This document shows, piece after piece, positions 1-7,169 of a DNA stretch of 34,960 nt (position 1 is the stretch's first letter; every line of letters begins with the position of its first letter). A model generated the notes under the pieces. The model had not been told where the DNA came from and did no database searches. It was given only the letters and a program-made list of their open reading frames with translations. The position numbers and the translations under genes were made by a program. This DNA is from an uncultured Bacteroidota bacterium. GTDB taxonomy: Bacteria > Bacteroidota > Bacteroidia > Flavobacteriales > Flavobacteriaceae. The DNA is taken from the NCBI GenBank assembly GCA_902605445.1, contig CACLCL010000010.1, forward strand, positions 1-34,960, read 5' to 3'.

Positions 1-1150
1 TGCCGTTTGAAGTTATCAAAGAGTTTTTGAGAATATCATTTTTATCATTATTGAAAAATGATGGTAAAACATGCTCAAAAAACATATCACCAAACATTTC
101 ACTGGAGTCTCTGGGTAATTCGCAAGGAAGATTATCAACAGCCATAACAGAAATTGCATCTTTGTCTAGATGATCACACTCGACTAGTGTCTTTTTATTA
201 AAGCCATAGATTGGATTGTTAATGGTAGAAGGTCTGATGGTAGATGCAATCGGTCCATTAATATCGCAACTAATATCAGCAATGACTTTAATATTAAAAG
301 AGTTTTTTTGTAAGTCATCCAAAGATATCAACTTAGGTGCATTTGGATTGTGATAATGGCCGGCGAAATAAAGGTCAGTTACTGATGAGAATTTTGAAAA
401 AGAGGAAATAAATTTTTCAGGAAAATTATAAAAATTTGCTTGGGTGTTTTCAATAATTTCTGAAAAATTATAATCTAATACATCAATATTTGAAAAAACT
501 GGAACGTTAAAACTATTTTTGACAAAATCCTCTGCTGACACCTCTTTAATCTTCAAAAAATTTAAAACATCAAGTGCCCCCTTTCCTACTCTACCTTTAC
601 CCGATAGTAAAATTTTAATATTTGGAATTGAAATAGATTTTAAAGTTCTATTAAATTCATAACGATCTTTTAAATCTATAGCTTTTGGAATATTAAATCT
701 TTTACTTTTAAGCCCATAAGCCCTTAAACCATTGTATACTCCAACAACTCCAGCAAAGTGACCAAAACCAATGAGTCTATTGCCATTTTTATCTGTAATT
801 GTCTCATGATCGTGTAACTCAATATTACTTTTTAAGATTTCTTGTAAAAGTTTTTTATTGTATGGCTGTTTTTTAATTGTGTGTGAAAAAAAGAAGTATT
901 TTTTATTTTTTATAAGCTTTTCAATTGGAACTTCCTTAACACCAATTAAAATATCGCAATTAGACAAATCTGATACCAAATTAAGACCTAAATTACTGTA
1001 CTCTTTATCTGCGAAACACCTAATATCACTTTTTTCAATAAATAAGTCAATCGTGGGATATTGGTTAATTATCTGTATGCATTTACTGGGTGAAAAAACA
1101 ACTCTTTTGTCAGCAGGTGTTTTATATTCCCTAATTATTCCAATTTTCAT
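1..1150 (-). CDS. Saccharopine dehydrogenase-like (LYS1/alanine dehydrogenase-PNT fold) oxidoreductase, 3' end cut off
   Basis: I translated the complement from the ATG at 1150; the frame stays open for 383 codons and runs off the left edge, so only about the last 20 residues are probably missing. The N terminus (MKIGIIREYKTPADKRVVFSP) is the typical start of the alanine dehydrogenase/transhydrogenase-alpha fold. A nucleotide-binding loop, GKGRVGKGALDVL, lies near residue 184. A later stretch, ADISCDINGPIASTIRPSTI followed by NNPIYG, is the signature of lysine-forming saccharopine dehydrogenases (LYS1 family) rather than of alanine dehydrogenase. Such enzymes interconvert saccharopine with lysine and 2-oxoglutarate using NAD(P). 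Substrate is inferred from family only; no lysine-pathway neighbour is visible. The gene is divergent from ssrA, and its predicted promoter leaves almost no leader. Confidence 0.82.
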   Translation of the reverse strand, partial: MKIGIIREYKTPADKRVVFSPSKCIQIINQYPTIDLFIEKSDIRCFADKEYSNLGLNLVSDLSNCDILIGVKEVPIEKLIKNKKYFFFSHTIKKQPYNKKLLQEILKSNIELHDHETITDKNGNRLIGFGHFAGVVGVYNGLRAYGLKSKRFNIPKAIDLKDRYEFNRTLKSISIPNIKILLSGKGRVGKGALDVLNFLKIKEVSAEDFVKNSFNVPVFSNIDVLDYNFSEIIENTQANFYNFPEKFISSFSKFSSVTDLYFAGHYHNPNAPKLISLDDLQKNSFNIKVIADISCDINGPIASTIRPSTINNPIYGFNKKTLVECDHLDKDAISVMAVDNLPCELPRDSSEMFGDMFFEHVLPSFFNNDKNDILKNSLITSNG

Positions 1151-1154
1151 AAAC

Positions 1155-1185
1155 CAAAAATACTTCCTTATAATTGCTTCTACAA
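1155..1185 (-). promoter_or_regulatory. Predicted Bacteroidota promoter for the saccharopine-dehydrogenase-like gene
   Basis: On the minus strand TTG (1183-1185) is followed after 20 nt by TATTTTTG (1155-1162), matching the Bacteroidota -33/-7 consensus TTG-N17..23-TAnnTTTG. Only four bases separate the -7 box from the ATG at 1150, so transcription should begin at or very near the start codon. It overlaps the divergent ssrA promoter. Confidence 0.5.
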
Positions 1186-1201
1186 GTTTTTTATATATTT
1201 G
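1174..1201 (+). promoter_or_regulatory. Predicted Bacteroidota promoter for ssrA
   Basis: TTG (1174-1176), a 17-nt spacer and TATATTTG (1194-1201) match the consensus exactly. The predicted start lies about 20 nt before the mature tmRNA end at 1228, which fits a short leader removed by RNase P. Confidence 0.5.
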
Positions 1202-1227
1202 CACCTCATTATGTTCATTGATAATAT

Positions 1228-1617
1228 GGGGTCGATTGGTTTTGACAGCAAGCCAAGGTTAATATTAAGCATGTCGCGCAGTAAAATTGTACGCGTTAAA
1301 ATCTGTTTTAATCTTTAAACGGCGAAAATAAATACGCTTTAGCTGCATAATCTGAATTACAGTAAGATTAGCCTCGTTCCACAAGGTGGAAAAGCTAAAT
1401 GTTTCATGAAAGCTTTTGTTAACGGCGTTCAAAAAGAAACATCGTAAATGTTGACATAGAAAATATGGGTTTCGACATATTTTTGAAATTAAGAAACTAA
1501 GTGGTATATGGATTGTTTTTAGTCAGTATGTCATCGAAAATTAAATAGAAACTATGCATGTAGAAGTATATTAAACTTCTTGTTTGGACCCGAGTTCGAT
1601 TCTCGGCGACTCCACCA
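1228..1617 (+). ncRNA. ssrA: Transfer-messenger RNA (tmRNA)
   Basis: tmRNA rescues stalled ribosomes by trans-translation together with SmpB and marks the unfinished protein for proteolysis. The 5' end GGGGTCG (1228-1234) pairs with CGACTCC (1607-1613), forming a 7-bp acceptor stem with a G:U pair at position three, the alanyl-tRNA synthetase identity element. The discriminator is A (1614) and CCA is encoded (1615-1617). The T arm is CCGAG-TTCGATT-CTCGG (1590-1606). The internal tag frame at 1321-1350 reads GENKYALAA and stops at TAA. At 390 nt the length is normal for a one-piece tmRNA. A strong hairpin terminator follows directly. Confidence 0.96.
1321..1350 (+). other. tmRNA proteolysis-tag reading frame (GENKYALAA)
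   Basis: The resume codon GGC (1321) opens a frame encoding G-E-N-K-Y-A-L-A-A and ending in TAA (1348-1350). The YALAA end is the hydrophobic degron typical of Bacteroidota and many other bacteria, recognised by ClpXP-type proteases. The alanine carried by the tRNA-like domain would precede the glycine. Confidence 0.92.
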
Positions 1618-1620
1618 TAT

Positions 1621-1660
1621 AATTCCCAAAGATTTTTAAATTTTTGGGAATTAATTTTTT
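1621..1660 (+). terminator. Rho-independent terminator after ssrA
   Basis: A perfect 10-bp inverted repeat (AATTCCCAAA at 1621-1630 and TTTGGGAATT at 1643-1652) with a 12-nt loop is followed by a T run (1655-1660). It ends only 13 nt before the next gene, so that gene depends on readthrough or on a promoter I could not recognise. Confidence 0.8.
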
Positions 1661-1672
1661 AAAATAAAAAAT

Positions 1673-2866
1673 ATGCGTTTAAAAATTTTATTATATATCA
1701 TTTGTTTTTTAGGTGTGCAGCACTCCATCAAAGGCCAAGACTGGACTCAAGTTTCTTCATTACCAGATTCTTTCAACCAAACACATCATTCATTTGCTTT
1801 TAGTTTAAATAATTTAGGATACATCGTAGCTGGTAGCTCAAATTCTGGTGTTCATGATGATTTTTATCAATATGACCCAGTAAATGATATTTGGACAGAA
1901 CTCAATAACTTTCCTGGTTCTGCACGAGGATACGCTATTGGGGATACATGGGATGGTAAGGCATATTTTGGTTTTGGGTATGATGGAAACAACTATTTAA
2001 ATGACCTATGGGTATTTAATTATGAAGATATGAGTTGGACACAATTGGCATCTTGTCCATGCAGTGCAAGAGCACACCCAGCATTAATTGCTCATAACGA
2101 TAAAGTCTATGTTGGAATGGGTAATGGCTCATCAGGAAATATGAACGATTGGTGGGTATACGATATTCCATTAAACACTTGGACTCAAAAAGACAATTTA
2201 CCCTCTGCACCAAGACACCACCCTTTCCAATTTGGAATTGACAATTTTGTATATGCTGGTTTTGGCCATGGAAATGGTATTTTTAATAATTGGTTTCGAT
2301 TTGATACCATAAATGAAAATTGGGATGAGGTAGCATCATTACCAGCAGAAGGAAGAGTGGCTGGAACACAGTTCTCTTATAATGGTATTGGATACGTTCT
2401 TAGTGGTGATGGTGAAGATCATAGTTCGATGGAAACCGGTGAATTTTGGGCTTATGATCCCAGTTTAAATACTTGGTATGAATTACCACCTCACCCAAGC
2501 AGTTCTAGATGGGCACCAGCATCTTTTATTTTAGAAGGAGAGGTGTACATAATTAATGGCACAAGTTATAACCAGTATGTTTCAGAAATTTACAAATTTG
2601 ATTTGAATTCATTACTTTCTATAAATGAGTATAACAATTTGAATATTAGTGTTTATCCAAATCCAACAACAGATAATTTAAATATTAAAATTTCAGGATC
2701 TGCCAGCTTTAACGTCAATATTTATGATTTAAATGGGAAATTATTAAAAAGTGAGAAAAATAATACTTCAATTCAAATTCAAGATTTAACAAATGGACTA
2801 TACATTGTAGAAATCTTAGATCTTGAAAGTGATAAGAAAATAATTAAGAAAATTATCAAAGAATAA
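1673..2866 (+). CDS. Secreted kelch-repeat beta-propeller protein with type IX secretion sorting domain
   Basis: The 397-residue product has a signal peptide (residues 1-21, ending SIKGQ) and about six kelch-type blades. Each blade is marked by W-T-x-L-x-x-x-P followed by R/S-x-x-x-A and a GYx/VYx strand; examples are WTQVSSLP, WTELNNFPGSAR, WTQLASCPCSAR, WTQKDNLPSAPR, WDEVASLPAEGR and WYELPPHPSSSR. Residues from about 325 form the Por-secretion C-terminal domain (SVYPNPTTDNLNI ... NGLYIVEI ... KKIIKE), so the protein is exported through the outer membrane by the type IX system and probably anchored at the surface. Kelch propellers bind proteins or glycans; no catalytic residues are recognisable and the ligand is unknown. 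It follows the ssrA terminator, and a lipoprotein cyclophilin gene follows it closely. Confidence 0.88.
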   Translation: MRLKILLYIICFLGVQHSIKGQDWTQVSSLPDSFNQTHHSFAFSLNNLGYIVAGSSNSGVHDDFYQYDPVNDIWTELNNFPGSARGYAIGDTWDGKAYFGFGYDGNNYLNDLWVFNYEDMSWTQLASCPCSARAHPALIAHNDKVYVGMGNGSSGNMNDWWVYDIPLNTWTQKDNLPSAPRHHPFQFGIDNFVYAGFGHGNGIFNNWFRFDTINENWDEVASLPAEGRVAGTQFSYNGIGYVLSGDGEDHSSMETGEFWAYDPSLNTWYELPPHPSSSRWAPASFILEGEVYIINGTSYNQYVSEIYKFDLNSLLSINEYNNLNISVYPNPTTDNLNIKISGSASFNVNIYDLNGKLLKSEKNNTSIQIQDLTNGLYIVEILDLESDKKIIKKIIKE

Positions 2867-2894
2867 TTTGAAAGGGCTCTTAAATTTAAAGAAA

Positions 2895-3575
2895 ATGAAG
2901 AAGTTACTAAACCTTTTTTCTTTGATAATTTTTTTTTCTTGCAATGAAAAGGGTAAAATTGTAAACAATGATTATAAAGTTTCTAACAATGTCCAAAAAA
3001 ATAAAATTATTAAGGACAATAGCTTTAAACTTAACAATGAAAATGTCATGGAGTTTTTTTTAGAATATGAAAAAAAACTCAAAAAAAATAAAGTAAGATT
3101 ACACACTGACTTTGGAAATATTGATATTTTGCTATTTGAGGAAACAAAATTTCATAGAGCTAATTTTATCTACCTTACAGAAAAGAACTATTTTGATAAC
3201 ACACAATTCTACAGAGTTATAAATGATTTTATGATCCAAGGCGGTAATAGTGATAGTAAGTTAGTTGCTAATAAAAGGAATGAACTTGGCAAATATTTAT
3301 TACCAAATGATTTTGACCGTGGATATAAACATGTTAGAGGTATGGTAAGCATGCCAAGTAGTTTGATTAATAATCCACATAAAATGGCATCCCCCTATGA
3401 ATTTTTTATAGTTCAATCTAAAAAAGGTGCTTTTCATCTAGATCAAGACTACACTATTTTTGGCAAGGTAATTAAAGGCATGAATGTTGTTGATAAGATT
3501 TCAAGTGTTAATACTGATGATTATGATTGGCCAATTAATAATGTTTACATAAATAAGGCTGAAATCATCGATTAG
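2895..3575 (+). CDS. Cyclophilin-type peptidyl-prolyl cis-trans isomerase, predicted lipoprotein
   Basis: I chose the ATG at 2895 (226 residues) because it starts a compact lipoprotein signal, MKKLLNLFSLIIFFSC, with the lipidated Cys at residue 16; an in-frame TTG at 2868 would add nine residues and weaken the signal. The cyclophilin domain begins near residue 70 (VRLHTDFGNIDILLFE), and has FYRVINDFMIQGG carrying the catalytic Arg, RGMVSMPSS, EFFIVQSKKG, and the YTIFGKVIKGMNVVD end. Residue choice around the substrate pocket (LDQDYTIFG) is usual for bacterial homologues. It catalyses prolyl isomerisation, probably assisting folding of envelope proteins at the periplasmic face of a membrane. 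The desaturase gene starts 20 nt after its stop, so the two may be co-transcribed. Confidence 0.9.
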   Translation: MKKLLNLFSLIIFFSCNEKGKIVNNDYKVSNNVQKNKIIKDNSFKLNNENVMEFFLEYEKKLKKNKVRLHTDFGNIDILLFEETKFHRANFIYLTEKNYFDNTQFYRVINDFMIQGGNSDSKLVANKRNELGKYLLPNDFDRGYKHVRGMVSMPSSLINNPHKMASPYEFFIVQSKKGAFHLDQDYTIFGKVIKGMNVVDKISSVNTDDYDWPINNVYINKAEIID

Positions 3576-3595
3576 TAAACTGTAATTTAATTTTT

Positions 3596-5128
3596 GTGAG
3601 TAAACGAGTTTTAGTCATTGGTTCAGGTGCTGGAGGTCTTGCGACAGCTATTCTCTTGTCTAAAAAGGGATATGATGTCACGGTTATTGAAAAAAATGAA
3701 AGCTTTGGAGGAAGAGGAGGAGTTTTTAAAGCAAAAGGATTTCAATTTGATATGGGTCCATCCTGGTATTTAATGCCTGATATATTTGAACATTTTTTCT
3801 CTTTGATTGGTGAAAATATAAGTGACCATTTTCATTTAAAGAGATTAGTACCATCATACAAAATTTGGCTCGAGGAATTGTCTAAACCAATAGTAATGAC
3901 ATCAGATATAGATAAGGATTCACTTACATTTGAGTCATTAGAACCGGGGGTTATGAAAAATATTAAAATATATCTTCATGAAGCTAAAAGGAAGTACGAA
4001 ATTTCAAAAAATACATTTATTTATAAGCCATTCAATAATATTTTTGACCTAATTGACAAATCAACCATTTTTTTATGGTCTAAGTTTTCAGTAATATCCT
4101 CGCTTAATAAACATATTAATTTATTTGTCAAAAGTCCTATAATTCAAAAAATTTTACAATATCCACTATTATTCTTAGGAACATCACCCTATAAAGCACC
4201 AGCTGTATATTCATTAATGAATCATATAGATTTCAAAATGGGTGTTTTTTATCCTATGGGTGGCATGACTAAAATTTTTGAATCTATGTATTCAATAGCT
4301 AAAAAAAACGGAGTGAAATTTATTTTTAACACCCCAGTAAAAAAAATAATTGTTGATGGAAAAAAGGCTGTTGGAGTTATTGTTAACAATAAAACTATTT
4401 CATCTGATATAATTGTATCTAACGCCGATTACCATTTTACCGAAACTTATTTATTAGATAGAAAATACAGACAATTCAGTAAAAACTTTTGGAATTCCAG
4501 AACTTTGGCACCATCTGGATTTATTTTATACCTAGGAATTAAAAAGAAATATAAAGAGCTTGAACATCATAATCTTTTCTTTTCGTCAAATTGGAAAAAA
4601 TCTTTTAGCCAAATATTTTATAATGAAAATCTTCCTAAAAATCCGTCATATTATATATGTGCACCAAGTAGAACTGATATTTCAGTTGCACCGAAAGGAT
4701 GTGAGAACTTATTTGTTCTCGTACCAACAGCAACTAATTTGAAACTTAATGATGATATGATTAAAAAATATAGAAAAAAAATCATTTTACATATGACTAA
4801 AACAATGAATTTAAAGGGATTAGAAAAAAATATTATTTTCGAACGTATTTTCACTGGTGATAATTTTTCAAAATATTACAATGCATTTAAAGGAACTGCA
4901 TTAGGACTATCACAAAATTTAATGCAAACAGCAATATTTCGTCCAAAAACAAAATCATCAAAAGTTAAAAATTTATACTATGTTGGGGCTAATACAAATC
5001 CAGGAATTGGAGTTCCCATGTGTTTGATAAGTGCACAAATTGTTTATAAGCGTATAAACGGAATAACCCATGGAAAACCGCTTTCAAATTTTGACACAAA
5101 CTTTACAAATTCAAATGAAAAGGTTTAA
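3596..5128 (+). CDS. Carotenoid/phytoene desaturase of the CrtI family
   Basis: The 510-residue protein starts at GTG and opens with a dinucleotide-binding fold, VLVIGSGAGGLATA (G9, G11, G14), then VIEKNESFGGRGG. The motif FDMGPSWYLMPDIFEHFF, near residue 54, and the FAD-contacting C terminus, YYVGANTNPGIGVPM, are hallmarks of CrtI/CrtD desaturases. These FAD enzymes introduce double bonds into phytoene, or 3,4-double bonds into carotenoid end groups. No phytoene synthase or cyclase gene is in the window, so the exact substrate cannot be fixed. The next gene overlaps its end by 14 nt and encodes a lycopene-elongase-like prenyltransferase, which makes a CrtD-like role in acyclic C45/C50 carotenoid synthesis possible; that is inference. 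Confidence 0.88.
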   Translation: MSKRVLVIGSGAGGLATAILLSKKGYDVTVIEKNESFGGRGGVFKAKGFQFDMGPSWYLMPDIFEHFFSLIGENISDHFHLKRLVPSYKIWLEELSKPIVMTSDIDKDSLTFESLEPGVMKNIKIYLHEAKRKYEISKNTFIYKPFNNIFDLIDKSTIFLWSKFSVISSLNKHINLFVKSPIIQKILQYPLLFLGTSPYKAPAVYSLMNHIDFKMGVFYPMGGMTKIFESMYSIAKKNGVKFIFNTPVKKIIVDGKKAVGVIVNNKTISSDIIVSNADYHFTETYLLDRKYRQFSKNFWNSRTLAPSGFILYLGIKKKYKELEHHNLFFSSNWKKSFSQIFYNENLPKNPSYYICAPSRTDISVAPKGCENLFVLVPTATNLKLNDDMIKKYRKKIILHMTKTMNLKGLEKNIIFERIFTGDNFSKYYNAFKGTALGLSQNLMQTAIFRPKTKSSKVKNLYYVGANTNPGIGVPMCLISAQIVYKRINGITHGKPLSNFDTNFTNSNEKV

Positions 5129-5954
5129 TTGGATTATCTCGATAAGTAGACCAAGATTTTGGTCATATTTAGCAGGACCTTGGGCAGTTGGAATGGTTTC
5201 GGCTGCAAATTCCATATATGATTTTCAAAATATTTTGTTTTGGCTTGGACTCTTATTTTTTCTTTGGCCTGCAAATTTTCTATTATATGGAATTAATGAC
5301 TATACAGACAGGGATACTGATAAATTTAACCCCAAGAAAAAAGACTATGAAAAGCTTTATGAACAAAGGCAAAATATTGTCTTTTGGTCATTGCTTTCAA
5401 GTTTAACAGTAATATGTGTTGCATTTGCATGGTTAATACCAAATTTTTACTCAAGAATAATTTTTGGATTATGGATTATTCTGTCTTTTTTTTATTCACT
5501 TAAACCATTAAGGTTTAAATCCAGAGTATTTCTAGATTCAATTTCAAATGTTCTTTATATTTTACCAGGTATACTTGTTTTCTTAATTTTTCAACCACTC
5601 AATAACCTTTCAGTCCCCTTAGTATTTGCAGCTTGGATTTGGGCAATGGGTATGCACTTATTTTCATCACTGCCCGATATTGATTCTGATAAAAAAGCAA
5701 AATTGAATACAACTGCTGTTTGGTTGGGATTCAAAAAGGCATCTTTACTTACATTATTCTATTTTGGTTTTTCAATAGTTATATGTTCATTGTATTTGAG
5801 TAAATGGATTGGTTTATTTGCTTTTTTCTCATATTTTCTGCCCACCATTTTCATAATCATTAATCCAAAATACTTGTTTTTTGTATACAAAATGTTCCCT
5901 GTTATCAATATAATTTCAGGTGCGGTTATTTTTATATATATCTATTTCCAATAA
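5115..5954 (+). CDS. UbiA-family prenyltransferase, lycopene elongase-like
   Basis: The ATG at 5115 gives 279 residues starting MKRFNWIISISRPRFW; a longer frame from 5070 would overlap the desaturase gene by 59 nt and is less likely. It is a polytopic membrane protein with about eight hydrophobic helices. The first Asp-rich motif is NDYTDRDTD (N61, D62, D65, D69), the second DIDSD (D188, D192); both hold Mg-diphosphate in UbiA enzymes. The sequences SRPRFWSYLAGP, WPANFLLYGINDYTDRDTD and NPKKKDYE resemble the haloarchaeal/actinobacterial lycopene elongase branch (LyeJ/CrtEb) rather than UbiA or MenA. It would add C5 units to carotenoid ends. Overlap with the desaturase gene suggests translational coupling. 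Confidence 0.85.
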   Translation: MKRFNWIISISRPRFWSYLAGPWAVGMVSAANSIYDFQNILFWLGLLFFLWPANFLLYGINDYTDRDTDKFNPKKKDYEKLYEQRQNIVFWSLLSSLTVICVAFAWLIPNFYSRIIFGLWIILSFFYSLKPLRFKSRVFLDSISNVLYILPGILVFLIFQPLNNLSVPLVFAAWIWAMGMHLFSSLPDIDSDKKAKLNTTAVWLGFKKASLLTLFYFGFSIVICSLYLSKWIGLFAFFSYFLPTIFIIINPKYLFFVYKMFPVINIISGAVIFIYIYFQ

Positions 5955-6034
5955 AATATATCACAAATAATAATCACGAAACTTGGCGTTTTCCATTGTA
6001 AATTTTTCGAAGTTAATACACAAATATATAGAAG

Positions 6035-7156
6035 ATGCGGTATAGTTATTGCACTACTTATTATATGAATAAATTCTTTACAAATTATAATGATATAGTT
6101 CGAAAAATTGAATCAATAAATCCTGTAAAATATGCAGGAACTAGAAATTATAAAAACGGAAATGTAACCAGACTGTCTCCTTATATTTCAAGAGGAGTAA
6201 TTTCAACTAGATTTATCTACAATAAAATAATTGAAAGAAGTATTAGTTTAAAAAAATGTGAAAAATTTGTTCAAGAACTTGCTTGGAGAGATTTTTGGCA
6301 ACAAATATGGGTAAATAAAAATGATGATATTAATAATGATTTGAAAAGACCTCAGGAAGAGGTAAATGATTTTAAAATATCAAAATCATTAGTCAATGCA
6401 GAAACAAAAATTAATGCGATTGATGAGGAGATAAAAAATCTTTATAAAAACGGTTACATGCATAATCATATGAGAATGTATGTTGCTTCAGTGGCCACAA
6501 ATATCGCTAAAAGTCATTGGAAAACTCCTGCACGATGGATGTACTACTATCTATTTGATGGAGATTGGGCTAGTAATGCTTTAAGTTGGCAATGGGTAGC
6601 AGGTTCGAATTCAAACAAGAAATATTATGCAAATCAGGAAAATATAAATAAATTTTTTTTTGACAATCAAAAAAATACATTTTTAGATAAAAGTTATGAA
6701 GACTTAATTTCTATGAGAATTCCTGATGAGGTAAATGATAAAATCGATTTGAATTTGAAAACTATTCTTCCCAAAAAGACCCCCATTAATATTGACCCAA
6801 AAATTCCAACTTTATTATACAACTATTATAATCTTGATCCAAATTGGAGAATGGATGAAAAGTGTAACAGAATACTTATACTTGAACCCATTATTTTTGA
6901 CAAATATCCTGTATCTCAAACCTGTATCGATTTTATTCTTAAACTATCAAATAATATTCAGAAAATCCAGATTTATGTTGGTAACTTCGATCAACTGAAA
7001 AAAGATTATGGTATTGATAAATTTATTTTTAAAGAGCACCCTTTAAATAAACATTATACTGGTATGGAAGACGAGCGGGATTGGTTGTACAAGGTTGAAG
7101 GCGAATATCTTTCCTTTTTTAAATATTGGAATAAAATTAGAAAGAAAATTATCTGA
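6035..7156 (+). CDS. Photolyase/cryptochrome FAD-binding domain protein without N-terminal antenna domain
   Basis: The frame from 6035 encodes 373 residues; the ATG at 6065 (MNKFFTNYND) is an equally good start. Residues about 25-215 form the photolyase FAD-binding helical domain: RLSPYISRGVIS (46-57), ELAWRDFWQQIW (81-92), NHMRMYVASVATN (144-156) and GDWASNALSWQWVAGSNSNK (176-195). The usual N-terminal alpha/beta antenna domain is absent. Instead about 110 residues follow at the C terminus (about 257-365), with an alpha/beta pattern beginning RILILEPIIFDKYPVS and IQIYVGNFD. Such proteins may repair DNA with light or act as photoreceptors; which applies here is unknown. It lies 80 nt after the carotenoid prenyltransferase gene, and its stop overlaps the convergent hydrolase gene by 8 nt. 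Confidence 0.87.
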   Translation: MRYSYCTTYYMNKFFTNYNDIVRKIESINPVKYAGTRNYKNGNVTRLSPYISRGVISTRFIYNKIIERSISLKKCEKFVQELAWRDFWQQIWVNKNDDINNDLKRPQEEVNDFKISKSLVNAETKINAIDEEIKNLYKNGYMHNHMRMYVASVATNIAKSHWKTPARWMYYYLFDGDWASNALSWQWVAGSNSNKKYYANQENINKFFFDNQKNTFLDKSYEDLISMRIPDEVNDKIDLNLKTILPKKTPINIDPKIPTLLYNYYNLDPNWRMDEKCNRILILEPIIFDKYPVSQTCIDFILKLSNNIQKIQIYVGNFDQLKKDYGIDKFIFKEHPLNKHYTGMEDERDWLYKVEGEYLSFFKYWNKIRKKII

Positions 7157-7169
7157 CAATAATTTTCTT
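7142..7169. terminator. AT-rich inverted repeat over two convergent stop codons
   Basis: An 11-bp perfect inverted repeat (AAGAAAATTAT at 7142-7152 and ATAATTTTCTT at 7159-7169) with a 6-nt loop spans the stop codons of both converging genes. With only two G:C pairs it is a weak stem; it could serve as a bidirectional terminator or 3'-end stabiliser, or be chance in AT-rich DNA. Confidence 0.3.

Noticed and set aside
858-1262. Rightward open frame of 134 codons across the left-edge gene and the ssrA start
   Set aside because: It lies antisense to a convincing dehydrogenase frame and runs into the tmRNA; its translation has no recognisable motif.
1600-1617. tmRNA 3' end as an integration (attachment) site for a mobile element
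   Set aside because: ssrA is a common integration target, but I see no integrase and no second copy of the 3' end in the window; the neighbours look chromosomal.
5983-6006. Promoter before the photolyase gene (TTG at 5983 with TAAATTTT at 5999)
   Set aside because: The spacer is only 13 nt and the -7 box lacks the final G, so it does not fit the consensus.
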